DNA of 32,558 bases from an uncultured archaeon (GTDB lineage Archaea; Thermoproteota; Nitrososphaeria_A; Caldarchaeales; Calditenuaceae). Both the position numbers and the translations under genes were made by a program. The stretch lies in NCBI GenBank assembly GCA_937921685.1, contig CAKZUF010000022.1, forward strand, positions 1-32,558. Reading direction: 5' to 3'. Positions 1 to 7,038 of this stretch are shown here, piece after piece. Positions within the stretch are counted from its first letter, which is position 1; each line of letters begins with the position of its first letter. The notes under the pieces were generated by a model, which was not told the origin of the DNA, made no database searches, and worked only from the letters and a program-made list of their open reading frames with translations.

Positions 1-782
1 GCGAAGTGGCCTACACTAACCCCCGCGAGGAGCTCCCTTTTAATCTTGGCCATGCATGGCGGCCAGTATTCTTCACTTACTTGCCCCACTTCAACCTCAT
101 AGCTCCTCTTCACCGCAAGCATCTCCCTAACCTTTTTTGCAACGGCTGAGAGGGAGTCGGGAAGAGGGGTTCCGCGCGCATCCTCGTAGCGGCTCATGAT
201 TCGCTTCTGGATCGCCTCGACGGCGATCCTCGCCAGCTCCTTCGGTGTTACATAGACCCAGCCCTTCCTCACAACCCTATTCACAAGCTTCCACTCGAGA
301 GCGTCTATCCGGGAGGTCAGTACCAGATAGTGTGGGACCCAAACCCTGTATGCTCCCAGCTCAGACTCAGCGGGCTGTGATGGCTCAACCCTGATGCCTA
401 GCTCTGATTTAAGGAGCTCTGCCACAACCTCGGGATCCTCCTCCTCCAGAAACTTGCCGCATCTGAGTGACTCGGCTAGGGCCCATCGCCGGGCAAGCCA
501 GTTATCACCTACGGAGGCTACGAGTAGTAGTGCTATGGCGAAGCTGAGAACGTCAACCTCCTCGTCTCGATGAAGCCCAATCACTGCCTCCTCCCCCTTT
601 TCCAGCGCCTCAGCTATCCGGCTAAGAGCCCTCTCCACGTCGCGCCCAAACCTCTCCGAGCCCAGCTCGTCGAGGGAGATTCCCCTCCTCGCCAAGTAAT
701 CCCTGGCTGCGGCTATGAATGGATACTTGGCCAGCACCCTCTCTGAGCGTAGCATAGACAAGAGGGGTCTACACCCAGCCAT
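1..782 (-). CDS. priL: DNA primase large subunit PriL (3' end cut by window edge)
   Basis: This is the non-catalytic large subunit of the archaeal replicative primase, which pairs with PriS to make primers. About 260 residues are visible, starting at the ATG at 780-782; the reading frame leaves the window at base 1. Family features are an N-terminal helical part with YPFIAAARDYL near residue 25, a basic middle segment, and the start of the C-terminal iron-sulfur domain with the sequence WPPCMAKI followed by GHFA at the edge. The Cys in WPPC is one of the expected 4Fe-4S ligands; the others lie outside the window. A TATA-like CTATTTAAGC at 801-810 lies about 24 bases upstream of the ATG, so the mRNA is probably leaderless. 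I identified it by eye from motif order and have no alignment. Confidence 0.85.
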   Translation of the reverse strand, partial: MAGCRPLLSMLRSERVLAKYPFIAAARDYLARRGISLDELGSERFGRDVERALSRIAEALEKGEEAVIGLHRDEEVDVLSFAIALLLVASVGDNWLARRWALAESLRCGKFLEEEDPEVVAELLKSELGIRVEPSQPAESELGAYRVWVPHYLVLTSRIDALEWKLVNRVVRKGWVYVTPKELARIAVEAIQKRIMSRYEDARGTPLPDSLSAVAKKVREMLAVKRSYEVEVGQVSEEYWPPCMAKIKRELLAGVSVGHF

Positions 783-800
783 CGTGACTGTGTAGGCACT

Positions 801-810
801 GCTTAAATAG
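801..810 (-). promoter_or_regulatory. TATA box of priL
   Basis: Minus-strand CTATTTAAGC, centred about 24 bases upstream of the priL ATG. The spacing fits a leaderless archaeal transcript. Confidence 0.5.
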
Positions 811-813
811 GCT

Positions 814-856
814 ACACCTCGACAACACCTATTAGGAATATCTTTCGGCGAGGTGT
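814..856. repeat. 8-bp inverted repeat between divergent genes
   Basis: ACACCTCG at 814-821 and its exact complement CGAGGTGT at 849-856 flank 27 bases. The pair lies just upstream of the priL TATA box, between priL and the divergent 917-1606 gene. It could be a regulator site or a hairpin; chance is also possible. Confidence 0.35.
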
Positions 857-916
857 GGGTAAATGTTTTTAGACAACACCCCGCGACTTGGGCCCCGGAA
901 AGGGTAGCCCGGCGGG

Positions 917-1606
917 ATGCGGTATCTTGGGCCGCTAGAAAGAATAGTGGGCCACTTCTGTGGTGAGGGGTATTCAGTCTCGGTGGGAGATGGGATTGTC
1001 TGGCTGAGCAGGGACAACTCCAAAGGCGCGGTCTGGGTCGTACCGATCGGCGGGGGACTAGACGAGATACTCTGGGCGGTAATGGGTGCGACCGAGTACG
1101 CCAACAAGTTTGGAAACGCCTATGTCGCCCTACCCGTCAACCTCGCCAAACGAATAGATGAGAGCCACTTCTGGACCTATGGCATCGGCTTAGTCGTCTA
1201 CGACGAGGAGATAGTTAAGGAGATACTCCAGCCACGCCCCAGAGCCGAGCCCAGTGTACCATCCCCCACTTATCCTGAACAGAGTGATGTTAAGACAGTT
1301 GAGGAGAAGAGCGGCTTAGACAATGGGATGCTCGAGGAGCTGCTTAGACGGATTGAGAGGCTCGAGAGGGAGATTGCCAGGCTTGAGGAGCTAGAATTGC
1401 TGATGGCTAGGGTCGAGGCGTTGGAGAGAAGGGCTGGGACCCAAGAGAGACCACTCCATAGGCCCCCGCTACACGTCGCACCAGCCGCAATACAGTATCA
1501 AACCGTATCCGCACACGTTGCAAGCAGCCGGAACCGATCAGAAGACAAGCTCCCATCCTACCTCCAAGACAATCCCTGGCTAGAAGTTCTTGCGTCGAAG
1601 AGGTAG
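917..1606 (+). CDS. Conserved-looking archaeal protein with coiled coil, function unknown
   Basis: I do not recognise a named family. Residues 1-105 form an alpha/beta domain: a strand pair (DGIVWLSRDN, AVWVVPIGGG), a helix and then YVALPVNLAKRI and GIGLVVYDEE. That order resembles the C-terminal half of restriction-endonuclease-like folds. The expected catalytic E-x-K is replaced by VPIGGG, so an active nuclease is unlikely. A Pro-rich linker follows, then a heptad-rich coiled coil at about residues 135-175, an unstructured stretch, and a short C-terminal end (SYLQDNPWLEVLASKR) that looks like a peptide docking motif. The ATG at 917 has no clear Shine-Dalgarno site. The gene diverges from priL. 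Fold and docking ideas are inference. Confidence 0.6.
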   Translation: MRYLGPLERIVGHFCGEGYSVSVGDGIVWLSRDNSKGAVWVVPIGGGLDEILWAVMGATEYANKFGNAYVALPVNLAKRIDESHFWTYGIGLVVYDEEIVKEILQPRPRAEPSVPSPTYPEQSDVKTVEEKSGLDNGMLEELLRRIERLEREIARLEELELLMARVEALERRAGTQERPLHRPPLHVAPAAIQYQTVSAHVASSRNRSEDKLPSYLQDNPWLEVLASKR

Positions 1607-1614
1607 GAGACCCC

Positions 1615-2949
1615 CTATCTTATCTCGATGTACTGGTAAGCCTCTGTCAGGTTGCTGAAGGCGTAGTGGACCTTGTTGTAGTCTTTCCTGAACTCGGCGA
1701 CCTCCTGCCTAATCCTCTTTGGATCCTCTCCCCGGACGACTACCCTAGCGATGAATCGGGCAATCTCCTTCATCTCGCTCGGCCCCATCCCCAACCTCGT
1801 AACCTCTTGCACGCCTATCCTGATACCGCTCGGATTCCTATAGTCCGTCTTCAACTCATAGTCCTTTGGTATGAGGTTTCTGTTCAGCACGATCCCCGCC
1901 TCCTCAAGCTTTACCTCCGCATCCCTCCCACCCATGAACTTGCTCACATCTATCAAGACTATGTGCGACTCGGTGTATCCTAGCTCCTCGTATAGTGGGG
2001 AGAGACCCTCCTCGTGCAGTGCCTCTGCGATAGCCTTGGCGTTCATTACAATGTCGCGAGCATATTGGTTGTAGAAGGCCAGCGCCTCTGCGAGGGCTAT
2101 CGTGACTCCGGCTACTGCGTGGAGGTGGTGGTTGCTGTGTAGTGGCGGGAACATTACATTCTTGAGCTGCTCGGCATACTTTTCGGTGCTGACAACCATT
2201 CCATGCTGGGGCCCAGCCAGCGTCTTGTGCGTGCTCATAGTCATCACATCAGCACCTTCAGCCAGCGGCTTCTGAAAGACTCCACCCGCTATCAGCCCAG
2301 CCACGTGGGCCGCATCATAGACTACGGCCGCCCCATACTCCGAAGCGAGCCCAGCAATCTCCTTAACAGGGTGCGGGAAGAGGAATACGCTTGCACCGAG
2401 CATGAAGATTTTGGGCCTCACCCCGCCCTCCTTCTCAAGCCGCCTCCTAGTCCCATCCACATCAATGTTAAATCTCTCGTAGTCGAACTCGTATCTAACT
2501 ACCTCAAGTCCTCGCACCCTCCCCGCGGTTCCATTCCACGACCGTTTACCATGGCTTATGTGGCCTCCATGCGGTACGGCGAGGGCGACCATGACGTCTC
2601 CAGGCTCTGCGAGGGCAGTGTAGGCCGCCAGATTGGCTACCACACCAGATATCGGTCTCAGGTCTGCGAAAGGAGCATTGAACACCTTCTTCGCAAGCTC
2701 AACTCCCATAAGCTCCACTTCGTCAATCCACCTACAGCCTGCGTAGAGCCTCTCACCCGGATACCCCTCAGCGTACCGGTTACCAAAATCGCTGGCAAGA
2801 GCTTCCCTCACAGCCGGGCTGGGGACATTCTCGCTGGCGACTAGGGGGATGGCGCTCCTGAAAAACTCGTGATGCGCCCTTAAACACTCTAAGACCCTCT
2901 TAAAGTATGTGTATCCTACCTCGTAACTCTCTTTAAACTGCAGCTCCAC
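1615..2949 (-). CDS. glyA: Serine hydroxymethyltransferase (archaeal type)
   Basis: PLP enzyme that interconverts serine and glycine and passes the one-carbon unit to a pterin carrier (tetrahydromethanopterin in many archaea). The full length of 444 residues is normal for the family. Visible signatures are NRYAEGYPGERLYAG at 58-71, the PLP-contacting YDAAHVAG with D212 and H215, and the Schiff-base lysine K242 in STHKTLAGPQHG. The start is GTG at 2947-2949 with AGAAGGA directly in front. A TATA-like CCTTAAATAA at 2981-2990 would give a leader of under ten bases. It is transcribed alone; the downstream end faces the end of the 917-1606 gene. Confidence 0.95.
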   Translation of the reverse strand: MELQFKESYEVGYTYFKRVLECLRAHHEFFRSAIPLVASENVPSPAVREALASDFGNRYAEGYPGERLYAGCRWIDEVELMGVELAKKVFNAPFADLRPISGVVANLAAYTALAEPGDVMVALAVPHGGHISHGKRSWNGTAGRVRGLEVVRYEFDYERFNIDVDGTRRRLEKEGGVRPKIFMLGASVFLFPHPVKEIAGLASEYGAAVVYDAAHVAGLIAGGVFQKPLAEGADVMTMSTHKTLAGPQHGMVVSTEKYAEQLKNVMFPPLHSNHHLHAVAGVTIALAEALAFYNQYARDIVMNAKAIAEALHEEGLSPLYEELGYTESHIVLIDVSKFMGGRDAEVKLEEAGIVLNRNLIPKDYELKTDYRNPSGIRIGVQEVTRLGMGPSEMKEIARFIARVVVRGEDPKRIRQEVAEFRKDYNKVHYAFSNLTEAYQYIEIR

Positions 2950-2980
2950 TCCTTCTCACGAAGTGGCGAGTCAAAACCTC

Positions 2981-2990
2981 TTATTTAAGG
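2981..2990 (-). promoter_or_regulatory. TATA box of glyA
   Basis: Minus-strand CCTTAAATAA, about 36 bases upstream of the glyA GTG start. Confidence 0.45.
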
Positions 2991-3098
2991 GTTCGGAGCC
3001 ACATACCTCTACACAAAGACCAGCCATGTCAGCCTATAGGCTCTGCCATGTTTACAGGTAACACCCTTAACGAAGTTGAGCTGATAAAATGGGTCTGG

Positions 3099-3542
3099 CT
3101 AGCGCCAAGTGGCAGACTCGATGAGACAAACTAGCTCTTCTAAGCCAAGTTTACGTCTATAATAGGTGTAAATCCATGGCTTAGCCCTGATCCTTTCCAC
3201 TATCCTAGCCTTGACTAGCCTTACATCCTCTGGCTCCGGCCTCCAATCATTTAACATTATTCTTGGGAAACCATCTATGCTGAGTATTTTCCTACTGGTA
3301 TACCCTCTTCTAGCCATCTCATCCCTTAAAGCATCATGCCGCCTCTTCAGATAGAGCACCTTGTCTTTAAAGAATGTCATATGACCTCTGCCAAGAGTGA
3401 ACCTCTCAGGGATCTTCGACAAGTCACGAATCTGGAGCGGATACCTCCTCAGATATGCCGTGAGCATAAGTAACTCATTGTGCTCAGCTAAGAGATGCTG
3501 ATCAGTCAGGTATAACGGATCAATAAGATTGACCCTAACCAA
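3099..3542 (-). CDS. T4 endonuclease V-like pyrimidine dimer DNA glycosylase
   Basis: Predicted base-excision enzyme for UV-induced cyclobutane dimers (PF03013 family). The 147 residues align by eye along the whole of T4 DenV: N-terminal VRVNL, TDQHLLAEHNEL at 13-24, LGRGHMTFFKDKVLYLKRRH, and a C-terminal RAKPWIYTYYRRKLG. Catalytic Glu23 and His16 are kept. T4 Thr2, whose N-terminal amine is the nucleophile, is Val2 here, still compatible with Met removal. T4 Arg22 and Arg26 are Asn22 and Met26, so damage recognition may differ. The start must be the TTG at 3540-3542 because the mature N-terminus has to lie next to Val2. That TTG overlaps the end of the upstream membrane protein by 8 bases, so translation is probably coupled. 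It is the last gene of a three-gene operon with lower GC than its surroundings. Confidence 0.85.
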   Translation of the reverse strand: MVRVNLIDPLYLTDQHLLAEHNELLMLTAYLRRYPLQIRDLSKIPERFTLGRGHMTFFKDKVLYLKRRHDALRDEMARRGYTSRKILSIDGFPRIMLNDWRPEPEDVRLVKARIVERIRAKPWIYTYYRRKLGLEELVCLIESATWR

Positions 3543-3969
3543 GCCACATATTCACCATATAGGCCACTACAACACCATAGACCGCATGGACGGCTAGGCT
3601 AAGAAGTACGGGCTTAAGGCCGAGAGGGTGTTTTGTTAGAGATACTCCAGTTATTGGCTTGTGTATAGGCGCAAGTGTTAAGACCCATAGCAGGAGACCA
3701 AATAATACTCCTAGCAAGGCAGTATTCATTCTTAAGGATAAATAATCGACTATGACTGCATAGAAGAGCGCCGCAACTCCACCATTAAGAAAGTGAAGTA
3801 TAAATCCCTCCCTTGTTAGCGTCTCAGGGCCCTTCCCTAGTAGCCTTGACATGAGGCACTGGTTTTCATGCCACTCCAGCACACCCAACATACCCCACCT
3901 CCTCCAGAAGGGATACTGTATTATACTGATAATCCCAGTCGCCAAGCACCCCGACACAAATCCAATCAA
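3535..3969 (-). CDS. Small integral membrane protein, unknown function
   Basis: The 144 residues hold about four hydrophobic segments (near 2-18, 62-78, 83-101 and 122-142). They are separated by a charged loop with EWHENQCLMSRLLG and a loop with HKPITGVSLTKHPLG. I recognise no domain. The TTG start at 3967-3969 overlaps the TGA stop of the upstream SRPBCC-M50-like gene, and the 3' end overlaps the pyrimidine dimer glycosylase gene. It is therefore the middle member of a tightly coupled operon. A later start at the Met near residue 27 is possible but would remove the first hydrophobic segment. Confidence 0.7.
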   Translation of the reverse strand: MIGFVSGCLATGIISIIQYPFWRRWGMLGVLEWHENQCLMSRLLGKGPETLTREGFILHFLNGGVAALFYAVIVDYLSLRMNTALLGVLFGLLLWVLTLAPIHKPITGVSLTKHPLGLKPVLLSLAVHAVYGVVVAYMVNMWLG

Positions 3970-4979
3970 GGCCGCGTTAATGCTCTCACCCCTTTCCTTA
4001 TACAGCCATGCTGTAGGCTCAGAACGCTGCTAATAGCTAGGTTTACGACCGATATTGTGAGGAAGAACAGAACTACAATATTGAAGCCGCTAAGAAACAA
4101 TATCTGGAGTGGCACGTAAAACGGGAATAACATGCTTGCCAACGGGCCTGCAAAATACATTACAGCGTAGCCAGCCCCTGATGCCTTACTTCCCTCCCTA
4201 TCTATCCTGAGCCCTAGAGCAATGAATAGTATCCTGTACTGTGGACTTATCTTCAACGCTCTAACCAAGTTTGATATGCCGATGTAGAAGTTGGAGAATC
4301 TAACACCCACAAGCACACCAACTATGAGGTGGAATAGGTCGTGTGTGAAGAACCATAGTAGGAGCCATGATATTCCACCCACTATGAACAGTAGTAGCTG
4401 GTCAAGATTAGCACATGCAGCATATACTGGAATCAATAGACCTAAAATGGTCATTACTGCGCATAATAATGCGCCCCTACCTAGGCCTATAATTGTAGGA
4501 TCAACATACACGGCCACACGGCTGCTGTCAGCCTCCAGCAGTTTTCTGATCATCTGGTTTCTATAATCTAATATGCGTTCTATCACCCTTCCGGCGAGCC
4601 AATCACCTATAGGCCCGAGAATGGTCCTGAACTCTATCCTATCCTCTACAACACATCTACTGCCATCATCATTTCCACCTCTAAAGCCCCTGACAGTGTG
4701 TCTATGCCTCCAGACAAGGAATGGAGAGCCAATGGCCTCATCCGTGAACCCCCTACCCTCCTCATAATCCCTGACTATAGAGCACCATTCAAACCTCTGG
4801 CCTAGAAGCCTTGCCTCCACCCTTATCTTAGAACCATTAGATATCTGCGCTGGTGCCTCAAGCACTCTGAACCTAAGAGTCTCAGGGTATACAAGTTCTA
4901 TATTTTTTGGATTTGCTATGAATCTGAATGCTGTGTCAGCGTCTACTCCAACTTCTACACTCGCTGAGACAACACCCAT
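3966..4979 (-). CDS. SRPBCC (START-like) domain fused to an M50-like membrane domain
   Basis: Residues 1-150 look like an SRPBCC/polyketide-cyclase hydrophobic-pocket domain: an N-terminal strand, then DTAFRFIANPKNIELVYPET, VVEDRIEFRTILGPIGDWLAG and a long C-terminal helix. Residues 155-335 hold five or six membrane segments. One carries FTHDLFHLIVG (H213, D214, H217) and a later one GYAVMYFAGPLASM, which echo the HExxH and GPLAN motifs of site-2-type zinc peptidases or DUF3267. The usual Glu is Asp, and I see no clear third metal ligand; a late NLAISSVLSLQHGC is the only candidate. It may be a weak or dead peptidase. The ATG at 4977-4979 has a strong Shine-Dalgarno site (GGAGG, 4987-4991). 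First gene of the three-gene operon. Confidence 0.65.
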   Translation of the reverse strand: MGVVSASVEVGVDADTAFRFIANPKNIELVYPETLRFRVLEAPAQISNGSKIRVEARLLGQRFEWCSIVRDYEEGRGFTDEAIGSPFLVWRHRHTVRGFRGGNDDGSRCVVEDRIEFRTILGPIGDWLAGRVIERILDYRNQMIRKLLEADSSRVAVYVDPTIIGLGRGALLCAVMTILGLLIPVYAACANLDQLLLFIVGGISWLLLWFFTHDLFHLIVGVLVGVRFSNFYIGISNLVRALKISPQYRILFIALGLRIDREGSKASGAGYAVMYFAGPLASMLFPFYVPLQILFLSGFNIVVLFFLTISVVNLAISSVLSLQHGCIRKGVRALTRP

Positions 4980-4986
4980 TCTTGCT

Positions 4987-4991
4987 CCTCC
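4987..4991 (-). promoter_or_regulatory. Strong Shine-Dalgarno site for the 3966-4979 gene
   Basis: Minus-strand GGAGG (within AAGGAGGAGC) lies 7 bases before the ATG at 4977-4979. Most genes nearby lack such a site. TATA-like TTTATAAT lies farther upstream near 5016-5023, so this operon appears to have a real leader. Confidence 0.6.
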
Positions 4992-5128
4992 TTATGCATT
5001 AACGCTTATATCACCATTATAAATTTCAGACTATTTACCATCTTCGAGTCTGTGTTGTAGATCCTGCCCCAACTCAGATTTAAGGCTCTTATACTGAGCG
5101 CGGCCCGCTTTATCCTCGGAGCCGGGGG

Positions 5129-5695
5129 GTGGTGTGTCTGGGCAAGAAGTACGGTCGCGGCGACAGCGGCGAGACAGACCTTTTCGGAGGTGGGAGGGCT
5201 TTGAAGAGTGATTTGAGGGTTGAGTGTTACGGCGAGGTTGACGAGCTCTCGTCGATTATAGGTCTCTGCAGGGCGGTTCTGGGCGAGAAGTATCCCGAGA
5301 TCAACAGGATCCTGCAAGATGTTCAGACGGCTCTGTTTAGAGTGGCGGCGGAGCTGGCGAGCAGGGATCCTGGGAAGCTAGGGCTGGAGTTGATAGGGGA
5401 GCGTGATGTCTCTGTCCTCGATGAGCATGTGGAGAGGATTGAGTCTAGGCTTCCACGGCTGAGGCATTTCATCTATCCGGGCGGATCCCTGCCTGCCAGC
5501 ATGCTTCACGTGGCTAGGGCCGTCTCGAGGAGGGTTGAGCGTAGAGCCGTAGCTTTAAACAGTAGGGAGGGTATTAATCCTAATATCCTAAGCTATCTCA
5601 ACAGGCTGTCAACACTCTTCTTCGCACTGGCTAGATATGTGAACATGGTGGAGGGTGTCTCGGAGGATACTTGGCCTGGAAGAGGAGTGGAATAG
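5129..5695 (+). CDS. pduO: PduO-type cob(I)alamin adenosyltransferase
   Basis: Transfers the adenosyl group of ATP to cob(I)alamin to make adenosylcobalamin. The 188-residue length is normal for the PduO class. The ATP-binding N-terminus YGRGDSGETDLFGGG is followed by ECYGEVDELSSIIGL. The C-terminal half has RAVSRRVERRAVAL and NILSYLNRLSTLFFALARY, the family's signature helices. The start is GTG at 5129-5131; a GTG directly after it at 5132 is an alternative. TATA-like CTTATACT near 5087-5094 fits a short leader. It ends one base before the convergent DUF3786 gene. Confidence 0.92.
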   Translation: MVCLGKKYGRGDSGETDLFGGGRALKSDLRVECYGEVDELSSIIGLCRAVLGEKYPEINRILQDVQTALFRVAAELASRDPGKLGLELIGERDVSVLDEHVERIESRLPRLRHFIYPGGSLPASMLHVARAVSRRVERRAVALNSREGINPNILSYLNRLSTLFFALARYVNMVEGVSEDTWPGRGVE

Positions 5696-5696
5696 C

Positions 5697-6368
5697 TTAT
5701 GTTTTGGAGCCCTTCTTCTTCGCCTTGACCAGCTCGGAGACGAGATACTCAGCCGAGTCGACCGCCTCCTCTGCGGTGAAGATCCCTAGGTATGAGGAGC
5801 TGAACATAATGTTTGCGGTGGGTGACCTGTAGATTCTCTCATCACCAACCCAGAGCTGGAGTAGGAGCCTCATCATTGGGAACAGGTTGAAGGAATAGCT
5901 TAGGCCGCCGAACTTCTCCTTTTCACCGTCAATAGCCCTACAGGCCGTATCGAATCCCACAGGGTCGTAGCCGAAGTGTTCGATGAGCGGTCTATAGACC
6001 CGTCTCATCATGTTCCCGGCGTATGACTGGCCGCTTGGGAACTTCTCCAGGGGGACCCACTCCCCCGGCTTGGCCCCCATATACTTGGCCAGATACTTTA
6101 CGAGTAGATGAGCCAGCCTAGGCTGTGATGGCTTGTGAGTCACAGCATCCGTGACAACCCCAGAGGCTAGGTCTAAGACATATGAGCCGTTTAGGACGTT
6201 CACCAGGAACCTGTCACCCTTCCCCTCTTTAGGCGGGAGGTGGACGACGTGGCAGAGCTTCACAACCTGCTCAGGTGGCCGCTGTCTAAGCTCGGCTAAG
6301 AGGGCGTCCAACTCCTCCCCTTGCATACATTTTTTGAGGTTTAGCCTACATAAAATGATTTTAACCAC
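5697..6368 (-). CDS. DUF3786 domain protein
   Basis: The protein matches DUF3786 from about residue 35 on: FLVNVLNGSYVLDLASG, a helix with AHLLVKYLAKYMG, GEWVPLEKFPSGQSY, YRPLIEHFG, YSFNLFPMMRLLLQLWVGDE and a closing helix. The function of DUF3786 is not established. From what I recall, it is often near corrinoid or CO-dehydrogenase/acetyl-CoA synthase genes, which fits the convergent cobalamin adenosyltransferase. The GTG at 6366-6368 is one start. The ATG at 6324-6326 (MQGEELDALLAELRQ) is a better family start, because the first 14 residues look non-helical and a TATA-like GATTTATAGG at about 6378-6387 lies too close to the GTG for it. Confidence 0.8.
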   Translation of the reverse strand: MVKIILCRLNLKKCMQGEELDALLAELRQRPPEQVVKLCHVVHLPPKEGKGDRFLVNVLNGSYVLDLASGVVTDAVTHKPSQPRLAHLLVKYLAKYMGAKPGEWVPLEKFPSGQSYAGNMMRRVYRPLIEHFGYDPVGFDTACRAIDGEKEKFGGLSYSFNLFPMMRLLLQLWVGDERIYRSPTANIMFSSSYLGIFTAEEAVDSAEYLVSELVKAKKKGSKT

Positions 6369-6402
6369 CCACCTAGCCTATAAATCCCCTCCGGTGGAAC
6401 CC

Positions 6403-6900
6403 CTAATCATGCTCCGCGTGATGGTCCTCAGTCATGGTCTCTAGGTGCTGCTCCTTCGCCTCGAAATCTACTGTCGCTCCTCCGCCAAGTATTAGCCTAA
6501 TTTTGATAGCCTGGATCCCCTTAGGGACCTCCCCTATCAGCATGATGTGATGCCCATCTCCCTCGACGCCCAAGGCACGCACCTCGCCTCGCGGCGGGAT
6601 GCATATCTTCTCAACAGTCTGCATCCTTGCCACGCCGTTCTCGATGATTGTGCGGTGCAGCTCCGCCCTAATACCCGCAGGCTCGAGAACCTCTGCGCCT
6701 ACAATGCATGCCTCGACTAATCCGTGATTATGAGCTATGAAGAACACCCCTCCACCTGTCACCCCCCTCCTAAAGAAAGCCCCATGCACCTCAACACCCT
6801 CACCACTCTGGGTTGAGAACATGAGAAAGACGCCCACCACAACAGCCGCAACAATCACTCCGGAGACAGCGACTAGCCACACCCTCTGAAGACCCGTCAT
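6403..6900 (-). CDS. Membrane-anchored PCu(A)C-like copper-binding protein
   Basis: Predicted extracytoplasmic copper-binding protein of the PCu(A)C (DUF461) family, which delivers Cu(I) to respiratory oxidases in bacteria. From the ATG at 6898-6900 it is 165 residues: a signal-anchor helix at about 6-28, then the cupredoxin-like domain. The ligand pattern is visible as H82, M93 after exactly ten residues, and H118-I-M120. The middle spacing is 24 residues rather than the classical 21. The C-terminus is His/Glu-rich (EDHHAEHD) and may add metal affinity. The frame stays open upstream to 6990, but those 30 residues are not protein-like. A TATA-like GCTTTATTCT at 6921-6930 lies 26 bases before the ATG. 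No copper oxidase gene is in view. Confidence 0.78.
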   Translation of the reverse strand: MTGLQRVWLVAVSGVIVAAVVVGVFLMFSTQSGEGVEVHGAFFRRGVTGGGVFFIAHNHGLVEACIVGAEVLEPAGIRAELHRTIIENGVARMQTVEKICIPPRGEVRALGVEGDGHHIMLIGEVPKGIQAIKIRLILGGGATVDFEAKEQHLETMTEDHHAEHD

Positions 6901-7038
6901 ACGGCAGAGCTTGTCGCCACAGAATAAAGCAGCCAAATCTCCTCGCCGGCAATTATAACGCTTTTGGTATAAAAATATTCCACACATCACGGCAGATGGG
7001 CTCTATCAATACGTTAAAATTCTCTTCCTCTATTCTCT

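Noticed and set aside
2203..2844. A 213-residue open frame on the plus strand opposite glyA
   Set aside because: It lies wholly over the conserved serine hydroxymethyltransferase gene, and its protein is low-complexity with no recognisable domain; a shadow frame.
2986..3020. GGGTTCGGAGCC resembling a tRNA T-arm upstream of glyA
   Set aside because: No acceptor, D or anticodon stems fit around it.
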